From assembly GCF_010686765.1 (NCBI RefSeq), contig NZ_JAAGWF010000007.1, forward strand, positions 248,001-312,000: a stretch of 64,000 nucleotides of DNA, in the 5' to 3' direction. The notes beneath the pieces are model-generated. The model worked only from the letters and a program-made list of their open reading frames with translations, did not search any database and was not told the DNA's origin. The stretch comes from Geodermatophilus sabuli (lineage in GTDB: Bacteria > Actinomycetota > Actinomycetes > Mycobacteriales > Geodermatophilaceae). The position numbers were made by a program, and so were the translations under genes. Positions 42,903-52,653 of the stretch are shown piece by piece (within the stretch, counting starts at the first letter, position 1; each line of letters starts with the position of its first letter).

Positions 42903-43604
42903 TCAGCGGGCGGCGCGGGAGATGGCCGACGCCGCGTCGAGCACCGCGCCGACGACCTCCGGCGACGGACGCCGGCCCAGCCGCTCGACCGGCCCCGAGA
43001 TGGACACCGCGCCCAGCACCCCGCCGGCCGGGTCGCGCACCGGCGCCGACAGGGACGCCACGCCCGGCTCCCGCTCGGCGATGCTGTGCGCCCAGCCGCG
43101 TCGGCGGACGTCGAGCAGCGTCCGGGTGGTGAAGCTCGCGGCCGACAGCAGGGGGGTGACCTCGTCGGCGGGGGCGAACGCCAGCAGCGCGTGGGCCGCG
43201 GAGCCGGCGGTCATCGGGAGACGCGCCCCGACCGGGACGGTGTCACGGAGGCCGCTGGTGCGCTCGGCGGCCGCCACGCACACCCGGGCCGCGCCGTCGC
43301 GCACGTAGAACTGGGCGCTCTCCCCGCTCGCGTCGCGCAGGGCGGCCAGGTGCCGGCCCGCGATCTCGGCCACGTCCGCGGTGCCCCGGCCCAGCTCGGC
43401 GAGCCCGGGACCAGGCGCCCACGCGCCGGCCGACGTGCGCCGGACCAGGCGATGGCCCTCGAGGGCGACGGCCAGCCGGTGGGCGGTGGCGCGGGGCAGG
43501 CCCGTGCGCTCGACCAGCTCGGCGAGGGTCGCGGGCTCCGCGGAGACGGCCCGGAGGATGGCCACGGCTTTGTCGAGCACGGCAACGGGGTTAGGCTGTC
43601 CCAC
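42903..43604 (-). CDS. IclR-family regulator, probably of leuCD
   Basis: A 233-residue protein with an N-terminal winged helix ([40 protein letters not shown]) and a C-terminal IclR effector domain ([42 protein letters not shown]). It is divergent from leuCD with 73 bp between the start codons. In corynebacteria and streptomycetes the gene at this position (LtbR, NdgR) controls leuCD and other amino acid genes, so the same role is likely. GTG 43604 is chosen from homologue length; in-frame codons upstream would run into the leuC control region. Confidence 0.9.
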   Translation of the reverse strand: MGQPNPVAVLDKAVAILRAVSAEPATLAELVERTGLPRATAHRLAVALEGHRLVRRTSAGAWAPGPGLAELGRGTADVAEIAGRHLAALRDASGESAQFYVRDGAARVCVAAAERTSGLRDTVPVGARLPMTAGSAAHALLAFAPADEVTPLLSAASFTTRTLLDVRRRGWAHSIAEREPGVASLSAPVRDPAGGVLGAVSISGPVERLGRRPSPEVVGAVLDAASAISRAAR

Positions 43605-43677
43605 AGAGCAATACTCGCATCCCACATCCTGAGAAATCCAGTCGGATGGGGCGAGCGCTACCGAGGAGGGACCCACC
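43570..43677 (+). promoter_or_regulatory. leuC promoter and probable regulator-binding region
   Basis: TTGTCG (43570-43575) and TAGGCT (43592-43597) are separated by 16 bp and would start the leuC message near 43605. The promoter overlaps the first codons of the regulator gene. The A/T-rich stretch after it (atactcgcat, then cctgagaaatcc), with catcc and ggatg as inverted half-sites, is the likely operator. A strong gaggaggg ribosome-binding site precedes leuC. Confidence 0.5.
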
Positions 43678-45105
43678 GTGCCGAAGACCCTGGCGGAGAA
43701 GGTCTACGACGCCCACGTCGTGCGCAGTGCCGCGGGCGAGCCGGACCTGCTCTTCATCGACCTGCACCTCGTGCACGAGGTCACCAGCCCGCAGGCCTTC
43801 GACGGGCTGCGGGCCGCCGGTCGCACGGTGCGCCGTCCCGACCTCACGATGGCCACCGAGGACCACAACGTCCCCACGCTGGACATCCTCGCCCCGATCG
43901 CCGACCCGGTGAGCCGGGCGCAGGTCGACGCGCTGCGCCGCAACGCCGCCGAGTTCGGCATCCGGCTGGCGCCGATGGGCGACCGCGACCAGGGCATCGT
44001 GCACGTCATCGGCCCGCAGCTCGGGCTGACCCAGCCGGGCATGACGATCGTCTGCGGCGACAGCCACACCTCGACCCACGGCGCCTTCGGCGCGCTGGCC
44101 TTCGGCATCGGCACCAGCGAGGTCGAGCACGTGCTGGCCACCCAGACGCTGCCGCAGTACCGGCCCAAGCAGATGGCCGTGACGGTCGACGGCGAGCTGC
44201 CCCCCGGCGTCTCTGCCAAGGACGTCATCCTGGCCGTCATCGCCCAGATCGGCACCGGCGGCGGACAGGGCTACGTCATCGAGTACCGCGGCAGCGCGAT
44301 CGAGGCGCTGTCGATGGAGGCCCGGATGACGATCTGCAACATGTCGATCGAGGCGGGCGCCAAGGCGGGGCTCATCGCCCCGGACCAGACCACCTTCGAC
44401 TACCTGCAGGGCCGCGCGCACGCGCCGCAGGGCGCCGACTGGGACGCCGCCGTCGCGCACTGGTCGACGCTGCGCACCGACGAGGACGCCGTCTTCGACC
44501 GCGAGGTGCACATCGACGCGGCGTCGCTCACCCCCTTCGTCACCTGGGGCACCAACCCCGGCCAGGGCCTGCCCATCGGGGCGAGCGTGCCCGACCCGGC
44601 CGACTTCGCCGACGAGGGCGACCGCCGGGCCGCGGAGCAGGCGCTGGCCTACATGGGCCTGTCCGCCGGCACCCCGCTGCGCGAGATCGAGGTGGACACC
44701 GTCTTCCTGGGCTCCTGCACCAACGGGCGGATCGAGGACCTGCGGGTCGCCGCCGAGCTGCTCCGCGGCCGGCACATCGACGCCGACACCCGGATGCTCG
44801 TCGTCCCGGGCTCGGTGGCGGTCAAGGCGCAGGCCGAGGCCGAGGGCCTGGACCGGGTCTTCCTCGAGGCCGGCGCGGAGTGGCGCGGGGCCGGCTGCTC
44901 GATGTGCCTGGGCATGAACCCCGACCAGCTCAAGCCGGGGGAGCGCTCGGCGTCCACGAGCAACCGGAACTTCCAGGGCCGGCAGGGCAAGGGCGGACGC
45001 ACCCACCTGGTGAGCCCCGCCGTGGCCGCCGCGACCGCACTGACCGGAAAGCTGACCGCCCCCGCCGACCTGGAGCCGGCCGAGCTGACGAGCGCTGGAG
45101 TCTGA
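43678..45105 (+). CDS. leuC: 3-isopropylmalate dehydratase large subunit
   Basis: The Fe-S isomerase subunit of the second step of leucine synthesis, which also handles citramalate on the CimA route. The 475-residue aconitase-family protein has cluster cysteines in [14 protein letters not shown] and [14 protein letters not shown], plus the [25 protein letters not shown] block. The GTG at 43678 has a strong gaggaggg site. leuD follows after 5 bp. Confidence 0.97.
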   Translation: MPKTLAEKVYDAHVVRSAAGEPDLLFIDLHLVHEVTSPQAFDGLRAAGRTVRRPDLTMATEDHNVPTLDILAPIADPVSRAQVDALRRNAAEFGIRLAPMGDRDQGIVHVIGPQLGLTQPGMTIVCGDSHTSTHGAFGALAFGIGTSEVEHVLATQTLPQYRPKQMAVTVDGELPPGVSAKDVILAVIAQIGTGGGQGYVIEYRGSAIEALSMEARMTICNMSIEAGAKAGLIAPDQTTFDYLQGRAHAPQGADWDAAVAHWSTLRTDEDAVFDREVHIDAASLTPFVTWGTNPGQGLPIGASVPDPADFADEGDRRAAEQALAYMGLSAGTPLREIEVDTVFLGSCTNGRIEDLRVAAELLRGRHIDADTRMLVVPGSVAVKAQAEAEGLDRVFLEAGAEWRGAGCSMCLGMNPDQLKPGERSASTSNRNFQGRQGKGGRTHLVSPAVAAATALTGKLTAPADLEPAELTSAGV

Positions 45106-45110
45106 CCCCG

Positions 45111-45716
45111 ATGGACGCCTTCACCACCCACACCGGCACCGCGGCCCCGCTGCGGCGGACCAACGTCGACACCGACCAGATCATCCCGGCCGAGTACCTC
45201 AAGCGGATCACCCGCACCGGCTTCGAGGACGGCCTGTTCGTCGCCTGGCGCACCAACGAGCCCGACTTCGTGCTCAACCAGCCGCAGTACGCGGACGCCT
45301 CGATCCTGGTCGCCGGCCCCGACTTCGGCACCGGCTCCTCCCGCGAGCACGCCGTCTGGGCGCTGCTGGACGGCGGCTTCCGGGTGGTCATCAGCTCCCG
45401 GTTCGCCGACATCTTCCGCAACAACTCGACCAAGGCCGGGCTGCTCACCGTGCTCCTGCCGCAGGACGCCGTGGAGGTGCTGTGGACGGCGGTCGAGGGC
45501 GACCCGACGACGGCGGTGACGGTCGACCTGCAGGCCAAGGAGGTCCGTTTCCTCGACACGGTGGTGCCGTTCGAGATCGACGACTACACCCGCTGGCGGC
45601 TGCTCGAGGGCCTCGACGACGTCGGCCTGACCGAGCGGCACCTGTCCGACATCGAGGCCTACGAGGCGGCGCGGCAGCCCTGGCTGCCCCGGGCCCTCCC
45701 CGCCCTCCCCGCCTGA
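45111..45716 (+). CDS. leuD: 3-isopropylmalate dehydratase small subunit
   Basis: The swivel-domain partner of LeuC, with 201 residues. Family blocks are [34 protein letters not shown] and [18 protein letters not shown]. The start ATG 45111 lies 5 bp after leuC. A strong bidirectional terminator follows. Confidence 0.97.
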   Translation: MDAFTTHTGTAAPLRRTNVDTDQIIPAEYLKRITRTGFEDGLFVAWRTNEPDFVLNQPQYADASILVAGPDFGTGSSREHAVWALLDGGFRVVISSRFADIFRNNSTKAGLLTVLLPQDAVEVLWTAVEGDPTTAVTVDLQAKEVRFLDTVVPFEIDDYTRWRLLEGLDDVGLTERHLSDIEAYEAARQPWLPRALPALPA

Positions 45717-45723
45717 CGACGGA

Positions 45724-45757
45724 CCCGAGGGCAGAGACGGGCGTCTCTGCCCTCGGG
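45724..45757. terminator. Bidirectional terminator between leuD and mutT1
   Basis: A 16-bp inverted repeat (cccgagggcagagacg with its exact complement) almost without a loop, so the innermost pairs must open. It is followed by ggtt on the plus strand. It lies between convergent stop codons. Confidence 0.8.
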
Positions 45758-45759
45758 GT

Positions 45760-46707
45760 TCAGCGGGGGCGGGGGGCGGCGCCGTCGTGGGGGCCGGGGG
45801 CGAAGTCGCGGTAGTAGTCGGCGGCCAGCGCCCCGGGCCGGCCACCGAGCGCCCAGACGCTGCCCTTCGCGGCCGGCGGCCACACGCCGTCGACGGCACC
45901 GGGCCCGCGGACGCCGAGGGCCACCAGCGCCGACGGGATCGCCCCGCCCTGGCTGCACACGACGGTCACGCCCGGCACGTCGCGCGCCAGCAGCCGCTCG
46001 ACGACCGCCACACCCGCCTCCGGATCGGCGGCGAACTCCTCCTCACCCAGCTCCAGCAGGTCCTGCACGGGCAGGCCCAGCCGGTCGGCCAGCGGCTCGA
46101 CGGTCTCCCGGCACCGCGTGCGCCGGGCGGAGAGGACCGCGGAGGGGGCGAACAGCGGCAGGACCTCGGCCAACCGCGCGGCCTGCCGGCGGCCCTTGCC
46201 GTCGAGGGGGCGCAGCTCGTCGGGGCCGTCCCAGCCCGACTTGTCGCCTGCGCGGCCGTGCCGCACCAGCAGCACCGCCGGCTCCCGCGGGACGTCGGTG
46301 CGCGCCAGGTCGGCCAGCACGGCCCGGTCGGCCTCGTGGCTGACCACCGCCGCGGCGTCCTCCAGGGGCAGCCAGCGCAACTGGTCCACCTCGTCGTTGG
46401 GCACGAACTCCCCGCCCACCACGCGCATCAGCCAGTAGTCGACCCGCTTGGTGCCGTCGCCCACCGCGTACTCCGACCGGACGCTGCGCCGGCCGGCGAT
46501 CGCGGTCAGCCCGGTCTCCTCGGCCACCTCGCGGACGGCGGCGGTCAGCGCGTGCTCGCCGGCGTCCAGCTTCCCCTTGGGCAGCGACCAGTCGTCGTAG
46601 CGCGGCCGGTGGACGACGGCCGTCTCGATCCCGCCACCGTCGGCCGGTCGCCACAGTGCACCGCCCGCGGCCAGCACCGCGGGCGGCGCCTCAGCCGACG
46701 AGCTCAC
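45760..46707 (-). CDS. MutT1-type Nudix hydrolase fused to a histidine phosphatase
   Basis: A 315-residue two-domain protein. The N-terminal Nudix box reads [23 protein letters not shown] (about residues 45-67). The C-terminal histidine-phosphatase domain begins LLVRHGRAG (about 147). Mycobacterial MutT1 has this fusion and hydrolyses 8-oxo-dGTP and diadenosine polyphosphates; in M. tuberculosis it also lies next to ppk (Rv2985-Rv2984, from memory). The GTG start at 46707 lies inside the end of ppk (17-bp overlap), so it is translated after ppk on the same message. Confidence 0.9.
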   Translation of the reverse strand: MSSSAEAPPAVLAAGGALWRPADGGGIETAVVHRPRYDDWSLPKGKLDAGEHALTAAVREVAEETGLTAIAGRRSVRSEYAVGDGTKRVDYWLMRVVGGEFVPNDEVDQLRWLPLEDAAAVVSHEADRAVLADLARTDVPREPAVLLVRHGRAGDKSGWDGPDELRPLDGKGRRQAARLAEVLPLFAPSAVLSARRTRCRETVEPLADRLGLPVQDLLELGEEEFAADPEAGVAVVERLLARDVPGVTVVCSQGGAIPSALVALGVRGPGAVDGVWPPAAKGSVWALGGRPGALAADYYRDFAPGPHDGAAPRPR

Positions 46708-48781
46708 CAGCGGCCGCCAGCAGTCCGGCCTGGTAGTCGCGCTCGCCGGTGCGCGTCCAGGTGGCGTCGCTGCCCAGCTCCCAGCAGCGCACCCCGTCGG
46801 CCATCGCCGCGTCGAACGCGTGCTGCAGCTGGCGCTGCGCCACGTCGTCGCAGACCCGCAGCAGCACCTCCACCCGGCGGTCGAGGTTGCGGTGCATGAG
46901 GTCGGCGCTGCCGATCCACCACTCGCTGTCGCCGTCGTTGCAGAAGTTCATGACCCGCGAGTGCTCGAGGAAGCGGCCCACGATCGAGCGCACCCGGATG
47001 TTCTCCGAGAGCCCGGGCACCCCCGGCCGCAGCGCGCAGATGCCGCGGATGAGCAGCTCCACGCGCACGCCGGCCCCCGATGCCTCGTAGAGGGCGTCGA
47101 TCAGCTGCTCGTCGACCAGCGAGTTCACCTTGATGCGGATGCCCGCCTGCCGGCCCTCGGCGGCGTGCCGGGCCTCCCGCCGGATCTTCTCCAGCAGCCC
47201 GGCGCGGACGCTGTGCGGCGCCACCATCAGCGTGCGGTACGCCGTCTGCCGGGAGTAGCCGGTCAGGGTGTTGAACAGGTCGGTGAGGTCGGCGCCCACC
47301 CGGGGGTCCGCGGTGAGGATCCCGACGTCCTCGTAGATGCGGGCGGTCTTCGGGTTGTAGTTGCCGGTGCCGATGTGGCAGTACCGGCGGATCACGCCGC
47401 TCTCGCGGCGCACGACCAGCGCCGTCTTGCAGTGCGTCTTCAGCCCGACCAGGCCGTAGACGACGTGGCAGCCGGCCCGCTCCAGCGAGCGGGCCCAGGA
47501 GATGTTGGCCTCCTCGTCGAAGCGCGCCTTGATCTCCACGAGGACGACGACCTGCTTGCCCGCCTCGGCGGCCTCGATGAGCGCCGTGACGATCGGGGAG
47601 TCGCCCGACGTCCGGTACAGCGTCTGCTTGATCGCCAGGACGTCGGGGTCGGCGGCCGCCTGCTCGATGAAGCGCTGCACGCTCGTCGCGAACGAGTGGT
47701 ACGGGTGGTGGAGCAGCACGTCGCCCTCGCGCAGGGTGGCGAACACGCTCTTGGGAGTCTCGCCCTCCGACAGCCGGGGATGGGTCGCCGGCACGAACGG
47801 CTCGTCCTTGAGCTCGGGCCGGTCGAGGTCGTAGAGCGCCCACAGCGCCGCGAGGTCCAGCAGGCCGGGCACGTGGACGACGTCCTCCGGGTCGACCTCC
47901 AGCTCCGAGACCAGCACCTCGAGGATCCGGGGGTCCATCGGCTCGGCGACCTCCAGGCGCACCGCCGGGCCGAACCGCCGGCGGGCCAGCTCCCGCTCGA
48001 GGGCCTGCAGCAGGTCCTCGTCGCGGTCCTCCTCGACCTCAAGGTCGGCGTTGCGGGTGACCCGGAACAGGTGGTGGTCCAGGACGTCGAGTCCGGGGAA
48101 CAGCTGCGGCAGGTGCGCGGCGATGAGGTCCTCGAGCGGGAGGAAGGTGGCGGCCGGGTCGACCGCGGCGACCGGCACGAACCGGGGCACGTTGTTGGGC
48201 ACCTTGAGGCGGGCGAACCGGGGTGCGCCGGTGTCGGGGTCGCGCACCGACACGGCCAGGTTGAGCGAGAGCCCGCTGATGTAGGGGAAGGGGTGGGCCG
48301 GGTCGACCGCCAGCGGGGTGAGCACCGGGAACACCTGGTCGCGGAAGTACTCGCGCAGCCGCTTGGCCTCGGTGTCGGCGAGCTCGTCCCAGTGCACGAT
48401 CCGGATCCCGGCGTCCTCCAGCTGCGGGGTGATGTCCTTCGTGAAGACGTCGGCGTGCCGGTGCACGAGGTCGCGGGTCCGCCCGGTGACCCGGGCCAGC
48501 TGCTCCCGGATGGTCAGGCCGTCGGGGGAGCGGACGGTCAGGCCGGTGCTCTGCCGCCGCTTCAGGCCGGCGATGCGGACCATGAAGAACTCGTCGAGGT
48601 TGCTGGCGAAGATCGCCAGGTACTTCACCCGTTCCAGGAGCGGGAGCGAGTCGTCCTCCGCCAGCTCCAGCACGCGGGCGTTGAACTCCAGCCAGGACAG
48701 CTCTCGGTTGATGTACCGGGCGTCGTGTGCGCCGGATCGGGTGGATGCCACCCGGTCATCGTGCCGTAGAGAGGTGAACAC
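46691..48781 (-). CDS. ppk1: Polyphosphate kinase 1
   Basis: Reversibly builds polyphosphate from ATP. The 696-residue protein has four domains: N ([20 protein letters not shown]), head, C1 and C2. The autophosphorylated histidine lies in [15 protein letters not shown] or [21 protein letters not shown], which are both conserved catalytic-core blocks. The GTG at 48781 is the longest start; a GTG at 48751, 10 codons later, is equally reasonable because no ribosome-binding site marks either. It lies 10 bp downstream of the cofC/fbiD-like gene and overlaps mutT1, forming a three-gene unit. Confidence 0.95.
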   Translation of the reverse strand: MFTSLRHDDRVASTRSGAHDARYINRELSWLEFNARVLELAEDDSLPLLERVKYLAIFASNLDEFFMVRIAGLKRRQSTGLTVRSPDGLTIREQLARVTGRTRDLVHRHADVFTKDITPQLEDAGIRIVHWDELADTEAKRLREYFRDQVFPVLTPLAVDPAHPFPYISGLSLNLAVSVRDPDTGAPRFARLKVPNNVPRFVPVAAVDPAATFLPLEDLIAAHLPQLFPGLDVLDHHLFRVTRNADLEVEEDRDEDLLQALERELARRRFGPAVRLEVAEPMDPRILEVLVSELEVDPEDVVHVPGLLDLAALWALYDLDRPELKDEPFVPATHPRLSEGETPKSVFATLREGDVLLHHPYHSFATSVQRFIEQAAADPDVLAIKQTLYRTSGDSPIVTALIEAAEAGKQVVVLVEIKARFDEEANISWARSLERAGCHVVYGLVGLKTHCKTALVVRRESGVIRRYCHIGTGNYNPKTARIYEDVGILTADPRVGADLTDLFNTLTGYSRQTAYRTLMVAPHSVRAGLLEKIRREARHAAEGRQAGIRIKVNSLVDEQLIDALYEASGAGVRVELLIRGICALRPGVPGLSENIRVRSIVGRFLEHSRVMNFCNDGDSEWWIGSADLMHRNLDRRVEVLLRVCDDVAQRQLQHAFDAAMADGVRCWELGSDATWTRTGERDYQAGLLAAAGELVG

Positions 48782-48791
48782 CGGGTGGCGG

Positions 48792-49421
48792 TCAGGGTGC
48801 CGGGCACCGGGCCGCGGTCAGCAGCGCGGCGGTGCGCGGGCCCACGCCCAGGGCGGCAGCGGCCTGGAGGTCCGCGGGGGTGTCCACGTCGCGCGCCAGC
48901 CCGGGCCACGGGCCGGTCAGCTCGAGCGCTCCACCCGCCCGGTGTCGTGCGGCCGACCCGGTCCCGAAGGCGGGGGCCAGCTCGCTGCCCGAGGCGGTGA
49001 GCAGCGTCGTCCCCGTGCCCTGCGCGTCGGCGACGAAGCACCGCGGTGCCGCCCCTGCCGCGCTCAGTGCCGCGGTCAGCTCCTCCGGGCGCAGCGCCGG
49101 GAGGTCGGAGGACAGCGCGGCGACCGCCGGGCTCCCGCTGACCCGGGCACCGTGGGCCAGCGCCGCGTTCAGACCGGCGTCGGGCTCGTCGGGCACCGTC
49201 CGCGCCCCGAGCGCGGTCACCACCGCGGCAGCGTCCTCGTCGTCGGTGACGACCAGGACGCCGGCCACCGCCGGGGACGCCAGGGCGGCGCCGACCGTGT
49301 CGGCGAGCAGGGCCAGGACGAGGCGGTCGTGCGCGCCGCCGAGGCCGCCGGGGAGCGGGCTCAGCCGGCTCTTGGCGAGCGGCAGGCGCTTCGCCGGGAC
49401 GACGACCATCCACCGGGGCAC
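48792..49421 (-). CDS. Phospholactate/PEP guanylyltransferase (CofC/FbiD) for coenzyme F420
   Basis: A small nucleotidyltransferase (about 209 residues) that makes the GPP-linked precursor of F420. In mycobacteria FbiD uses phosphoenolpyruvate instead of phospholactate. Visible motifs are [19 protein letters not shown] at the N terminus, [10 protein letters not shown] and [12 protein letters not shown]. The GTG at 49421 and the ATG at 49409 are close alternatives. The position next to ppk matches Rv2983-Rv2984. It implies that this organism makes F420; the other fbi genes are not in the window. Confidence 0.88.
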   Translation of the reverse strand: MPRWMVVVPAKRLPLAKSRLSPLPGGLGGAHDRLVLALLADTVGAALASPAVAGVLVVTDDEDAAAVVTALGARTVPDEPDAGLNAALAHGARVSGSPAVAALSSDLPALRPEELTAALSAAGAAPRCFVADAQGTGTTLLTASGSELAPAFGTGSAARHRAGGALELTGPWPGLARDVDTPADLQAAAALGVGPRTAALLTAARCPAP

Positions 49422-49573
49422 GGCGACAATGTGAGCACAATCCCCCGGCCTGGCAGACCGTCGCCGTACGCCGTCCGGGACCCGGTGCGCGGCCGGAGCA
49501 GGCCGAGGCCCGATCATGGACGCAGATCACACCGCCGCGCGGCCAGCGCGGCCGGACCAGGAGGGAGGCGCCG

Positions 49574-50380
49574 GTGAGCGAGGACCGTTCCCCGGTGGCG
49601 CGCCGACACGGGCGGGTGCCGTCGCCGTGGCGCACCCGGCGGCCGTTCCCCCCGGCGCTGTGGCTGTGCTTCCTCGTGGTCTACCCGGCGGCCGCGCTGC
49701 TGTTCCGGCTGCGCTACCGGCACCCCGAGCGCTTCCCCCGGACCGGGCCGGTGCTGGTGGTCGCCAACCACGTCTCGATCCTCGACCCGCTCGCCTGCGC
49801 CCGGCTGGTGTGGGACTGCGGCCGCGTCCCGCACTTCCTGGCCAAGGCGTCGGTCTTCCACGGCCTGGCCGGGCGGATCCTGCGCGCCGCCGGGCAGATC
49901 CCGGTCGCGCGGGGATCGGCCGACGCCCGCGGCTCGCTGGCGGCCGCCCAGGCGGACCTGGCGGCGGGCAACGTCGTGGTCATCTACCCGGAGGGTTCGG
50001 TCACCCGCGATCCCGACTGGTGGCCGATGGAGGCGCGCACCGGCGTGGCCCGGCTGGCGCTGACCACCGACGCCGTCGTCCTGCCGGTGGCCCAGTGGGG
50101 GCCGCAGCGGGTGCACGACTACCACACCGGCCGGTTGCACCTGCGGTTCCGGACGCCGGCGGACTACGTCGTCGGCGAGCCGGTCGACCTGGCCGACCTG
50201 CGGGTGCAGGTGCGCGCCGGCCGCCCCCTGACCGCCGACCTGTTGCGGGAGGTCACCGACCGGATGATGGGCGCCGTGCGCGAGCAGCTCGCCGAGCTCC
50301 GGGGCGAGCCGGCCCCCCTGACCTTCGCCCGGCGACCCCAGGGCTCGACGCCCGGTGACCTGCCGGGGAGCGCCGCGTGA
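49574..50380 (+). CDS. plsC: 1-acyl-glycerol-3-phosphate acyltransferase (PlsC family)
   Basis: Transfers an acyl chain to lysophosphatidic acid in phospholipid synthesis. The 268-residue protein has one N-terminal hydrophobic segment ([16 protein letters not shown]). The acyltransferase blocks are [11 protein letters not shown] (catalytic His and Asp) and [13 protein letters not shown]. The GTG at 49574 has ggagg upstream. Its stop overlaps the gpsA start by 4 bp, linking two consecutive steps of glycerolipid synthesis. Confidence 0.92.
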   Translation: MSEDRSPVARRHGRVPSPWRTRRPFPPALWLCFLVVYPAAALLFRLRYRHPERFPRTGPVLVVANHVSILDPLACARLVWDCGRVPHFLAKASVFHGLAGRILRAAGQIPVARGSADARGSLAAAQADLAAGNVVVIYPEGSVTRDPDWWPMEARTGVARLALTTDAVVLPVAQWGPQRVHDYHTGRLHLRFRTPADYVVGEPVDLADLRVQVRAGRPLTADLLREVTDRMMGAVREQLAELRGEPAPLTFARRPQGSTPGDLPGSAA

Positions 50381-51393
50381 GCTCACGGGACGGGCACGGC
50401 ACCCGGGTGGCCGTGTTCGGTGCCGGCTCCTGGGGGACCACCTTCGCCAAAGTGCTGGCCGACGCCGGCTGCGCGGTCGCCCTGCACGCCCGGCGTCCGG
50501 AGCTGGCCGAGGCCATCACGCGCACCCGGGAGAACGCGGACTACCTGCCCGGCATCCGCCTCCCGGACGGGCTGCGGGCCACGACCGACCCGGCCGAGGC
50601 GCTGGACGAGGCCGAGATCGTGGTGCTCGCCGTCCCGTCGCAGTCGCTGCGGGACAACCTCACCGCGTGGGCGCCGCTGCTCCCGCCGGAGTCGGTCCTG
50701 CTGTCCCTGATGAAGGGCATCGAGCTCGGCAGCACCAAGCGGATGAGCCAGGTCATCTGCGAGATCACCGGTGCCGGGGCCGACCGGGTGGCGGCGCTGT
50801 CCGGGCCGAACCTGGCGCGGGAGATCGCCGAGGAGCAGCCCGCCGCCACCGTCATCGCCTGCACCGACCAGCGCCGCGCGGCACAGGTGCAGGCCGCCTG
50901 CCACACGCCCTACTTCCGGCCCTACACCAACGGGGACCTGGTCGGCTGCGAGCTCGGCGGCGCGGTGAAGAACGTCATCGCGCTGGCCTGCGGGATCACC
51001 GAGGGGATGGGCTTCGGCGACAACACCCGGGCCTCCCTGATCACCCGGGGTCTGGCCGAGACCGCCCGCCTCGGGGCCGCGCTGGGCGCGGAGCTGAGCA
51101 CGTTCGCCGGGCTGGCCGGCCTCGGCGACCTCGTGGCCACCTGCAGCTCACCGCTGTCACGCAACCGGACCTTCGGCGAGAAGCTCGGCCGCGGGATGAC
51201 GGTGGAGGAGGTCCAGCAGACGACGCGGCAGGTCGCCGAGGGCGTGAAGAGCTGCCGGCCGGTGCTGGACCTGGCCAGCGCCCACGGCGTGGACATGCCG
51301 CTCACCGAGGCCGTCGTCCGGGTCTGCCACGAGGGCGTGCCGGCGGCCCAGATGGTCAAGGAGATCATGTCCCGAGAGGCGAAGCCGGAGTGA
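50377..51393 (+). CDS. gpsA: Glycerol-3-phosphate dehydrogenase [NAD(P)+]
   Basis: Reduces dihydroxyacetone phosphate to glycerol-3-phosphate for phospholipids. The 338-residue protein has the NAD motif [19 protein letters not shown], the LSLMKGIEL loop, [21 protein letters not shown] and the catalytic-lysine region [16 protein letters not shown]. The GTG at 50377 overlaps plsC, and the stop overlaps the next GTG by 4 bp. Confidence 0.97.
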   Translation: MSSRDGHGTRVAVFGAGSWGTTFAKVLADAGCAVALHARRPELAEAITRTRENADYLPGIRLPDGLRATTDPAEALDEAEIVVLAVPSQSLRDNLTAWAPLLPPESVLLSLMKGIELGSTKRMSQVICEITGAGADRVAALSGPNLAREIAEEQPAATVIACTDQRRAAQVQAACHTPYFRPYTNGDLVGCELGGAVKNVIALACGITEGMGFGDNTRASLITRGLAETARLGAALGAELSTFAGLAGLGDLVATCSSPLSRNRTFGEKLGRGMTVEEVQQTTRQVAEGVKSCRPVLDLASAHGVDMPLTEAVVRVCHEGVPAAQMVKEIMSREAKPE

Positions 51394-52583
51394 CCGACGC
51401 GACCCCGGGCGGAGCCGGAGTGACCGACGCGACCCCGGGCGGAGCCGGAGGGAGCGTGCGCGGGTGGGGCGACGGCACCCGATCGGTGCGGGCCGGGGAG
51501 CCGGCGCCGCAGCCGGGCGCGCCGCTGCGGCCCTCCCCGGTGTTCGCCGCCCCCTACCACCTGGGTGACCTCCCGCCCCGGTCCGGCGGCGCCGACGCCT
51601 ACGCCCGCACGGAGCACCCGACCCTGCGGGTCTTCGAGGCGGCGGTCGGCGAGCTGGACGGCGGGCGCTGCCTGTCCTTCGCGACCGGGATGGCCGCGGT
51701 CAGCGCCGCCGTCCTGGCGGTCACGGGGGCCGGGGACCGCGTGGTGCTGCCCGCCGACGGCTACTACACGACCCGGCTGCTGGCCCGCGAGGAGCTCGAG
51801 CGGTTCGGCGTCCGGGTCGAGTACGTGCCGACCCTGGAGATCGAGGAGGTGGCGGCCCGCGGTGACCTGGCGGGCGCCGCGCTCGTGGTCCTGGAGACCC
51901 CGAGCAACCCGCAGCTGGACGTCTGCGACATCGCCGCAGTCGCCCGCGCCACCCGCGCGGCGGGTGCGGTGCTCGCCGTGGACAACACCACCGCCACCCC
52001 GCTGGGGCAGCGGCCCCTCGACCTCGGCGCCGACCTCACCGTCGGCAGCGACACCAAGGCGCTGACCGGGCACAGCGACCTCCTGCTGGGGCACGTCAGC
52101 ACCACCGACGACCGGCTGTACGCCCGGCTCAAGGCCTTCCGCGACCACACCGGCGGGACGCCGGGCGCCTTCGAGGCGTGGCTCGGGCACCGGTCGATGA
52201 GCACCCTGGACCTGCGGCTGGCCCGGCAGGCGGCCACCGCCGCGGCCGTGGCCGAGCTGCTCGCCGCGCACCCGGCGGTGACCGGGGTCCGGTGGCCGTG
52301 GCGGGCCGGCGACCCCTCGGCGCGGCTGGCGGCCCGGCAGATGCTGCGGCCCAACGGCGTCGTCTCCGCGGAGCTGGCCGACGAGGCGGCGGTCGGGCGG
52401 CTGCTCGCGGCCAGCCGGCTGTGGACGGCGGCGACCAGCTTCGGCGGCGTGCACAGCACCCTGGACCGGCGGGCCCAGTGGGGTGGTGACGCCGTCCCTG
52501 CGGGTTTCGTCCGGCTCTCCTGCGGGATCGAGGACACCGCCGACCTCGTCGCCGACCTGGCCGCTGCGCTGGACGCGCTGTGA
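51390..52583 (+). CDS. Cystathionine gamma-lyase-type PLP enzyme
   Basis: A Cys/Met-metabolism PLP enzyme of 397 residues (387 if the second GTG at 51420 is used). The PLP lysine is in [20 protein letters not shown], with the cofactor aspartate in [15 protein letters not shown] and a [15 protein letters not shown] phosphate-binding segment. Members cleave cystathionine, methionine or homocysteine; the exact substrate cannot be told. It overlaps gpsA by 4 bp. The 30-bp duplication adds a low-complexity TDATPGGAG repeat to the N terminus. Confidence 0.88.
   Translation: MTDATPGGAGVTDATPGGAGGSVRGWGDGTRSVRAGEPAPQPGAPLRPSPVFAAPYHLGDLPPRSGGADAYARTEHPTLRVFEAAVGELDGGRCLSFATGMAAVSAAVLAVTGAGDRVVLPADGYYTTRLLAREELERFGVRVEYVPTLEIEEVAARGDLAGAALVVLETPSNPQLDVCDIAAVARATRAAGAVLAVDNTTATPLGQRPLDLGADLTVGSDTKALTGHSDLLLGHVSTTDDRLYARLKAFRDHTGGTPGAFEAWLGHRSMSTLDLRLARQAATAAAVAELLAAHPAVTGVRWPWRAGDPSARLAARQMLRPNGVVSAELADEAAVGRLLAASRLWTAATSFGGVHSTLDRRAQWGGDAVPAGFVRLSCGIEDTADLVADLAAALDAL
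51391..51450 (+). repeat. Perfect 30-bp tandem duplication at a gene start
   Basis: Bases 51391-51420 and 51421-51450 are identical. Each unit encodes [10 protein letters not shown] and carries its own GTG (the G of each GTG is the last base of the preceding unit). The result is two equivalent start codons 10 codons apart for the downstream enzyme. Confidence 0.95.
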
Positions 52584-52653
52584 CGCCGCGTTTCGCGACC
52601 GGCCGTCGGGAGCACCCGACCACGGTGCCCGCTGCCGTCCCCGCCGTCCCTGC

